From JAKFWF01 sp031367505 (GTDB lineage: Bacteria > Pseudomonadota > Alphaproteobacteria > Rhizobiales > Hyphomicrobiaceae), in assembly GCA_031367505.1 (NCBI GenBank), contig JANLPY010000183.1, positions 1 to 22,819 on the forward strand: a stretch of DNA of 22,819 nt. Reading direction: 5' to 3'. The translations under genes and the position numbers were made by a program. Shown in pieces: positions 22,671-22,819 of the stretch. The notes under the pieces are model-generated. The model was given only the letters and a program-made list of their open reading frames with translations, was not told the origin of the DNA and did not search any database. Each line of letters starts with the position of its first letter. Positions within the stretch are counted from its first letter, which is position 1.

Positions 22671-22819
22671 GTAAGCGACCCACGAACGACCGTCGCACTC
22701 GGCATCGGTTTCCGCTTGACGGGCGGCGGGTAGGCCAGCGACGCTATCGCGTCGGTTTTAGCGCGGCAGCCGCAACGTTCCAGGGCAGCAGCGCCTCGAT
22801 ATCGGCGAGGGTGGTCGCC
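22671..22819 (-). mobile_element. IS66-family element, one end (runs off the right edge)
   Basis: The tip GTAAGCGACCC at 22671 matches the usual GTAAGCG start of IS66-family inverted repeats, and the end of a TnpC-type reading frame lies 73 bases inside. It interrupts istA between codons for SLV and the expected HxEL. IS66 elements make 8-bp target duplications; the left copy would be CGTTGGTA (22663-22670), and the other lies outside. Confidence 0.72.
22744..22819 (-). CDS. IS66-family transposase TnpC, C-terminal end (partial)
   Basis: The minus strand reads ATTLADIEALLPWNVAAAAL and then KPTR with a TAG stop at 22744-22746. The pattern (L/I)xxLLPWN close to the C-terminus is characteristic of IS66 TnpC transposases, where it follows the DDE domain. 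Only about 24 residues are inside the window; the rest lies beyond the right edge. The call is supported by the IS66-type tip just downstream. Confidence 0.65.
   Translation of the reverse strand, partial: ATTLADIEALLPWNVAAAALKPTR

Overview
The window looks like chromosomal DNA of a GC-rich alphaproteobacterium, most likely Hyphomicrobiales of the Bradyrhizobium/Afipia/Rhodopseudomonas type. The support is an H-NS-like protein with the WSGRGK motif, a complete liv-type ABC transporter operon with a Tat-exported binding protein, GC-rich codon use, and rhizobial-style IS3, IS21, IS66, IS256 and IS1595 elements. No rRNA, tRNA or CRISPR array was seen. The genus is an inference from these families.

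Left block (1-2640): the window opens inside an IS3-family element whose end lies at about base 186. It sits in the last codons of an H-NS-like gene, so the DNA-binding motif is kept up to WSGRGK and then runs into IS-derived residues. Next come a SRPBCC-fold protein, a convergent stand-alone CHC2 zinc-finger primase-like protein with a degenerate TOPRIM remnant, and a divergently transcribed 71-aa protein. Two strong hairpins and a perfect 14-bp tandem repeat lie around these genes.

Transport block (2643-7658, all minus strand): a complete branched-chain-amino-acid-type (HAAT) ABC importer, transcribed in the order binding protein, livH, livM, livG, livF. Hairpins after the binding-protein gene and between livG and livF could set the relative dosage of the subunits. 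A 20-bp tandem repeat precedes livH. The true substrate cannot be read from the sequence.

Polysaccharide block (about 8068-21997): an IS256 transposase remnant marks the left edge and supplies the last codons of a Wzy/WaaL-type polymerase or ligase. Then follow a GT4 glycosyltransferase, an AsnB-type amidotransferase overlapping an acyl-AMP ligase by TGATG, an AlgD-like GDP-mannose dehydrogenase (minus), a membrane GT2 (minus), a Wzx-type flippase, a second GT4, and a TviB/WbpA-like UDP-HexNAc dehydrogenase. Together these suggest a Wzx/Wzy-type acidic surface polysaccharide containing uronic acids, perhaps amidated and acylated or aminoacylated. No initiating phosphoglycosyltransferase and no Wza/Wzc export or copy-number gene lies in the window, so the locus continues elsewhere or is incomplete.

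Right edge (21854-22819): a short reading frame with a good ribosome binding site runs into an IS1595-type transposase remnant. That remnant abuts an IS21-like end with four 23-bp-spaced repeats, and the istA gene behind it is cut by an IS66-like element that leaves the window. A second, more decayed copy of the same IS1595 3' end lies at about 16075-16167 in the same orientation, so two direct remnants bracket the GT2-wzx-GT4-dehydrogenase segment. The locus looks assembled by transposition and recombination.
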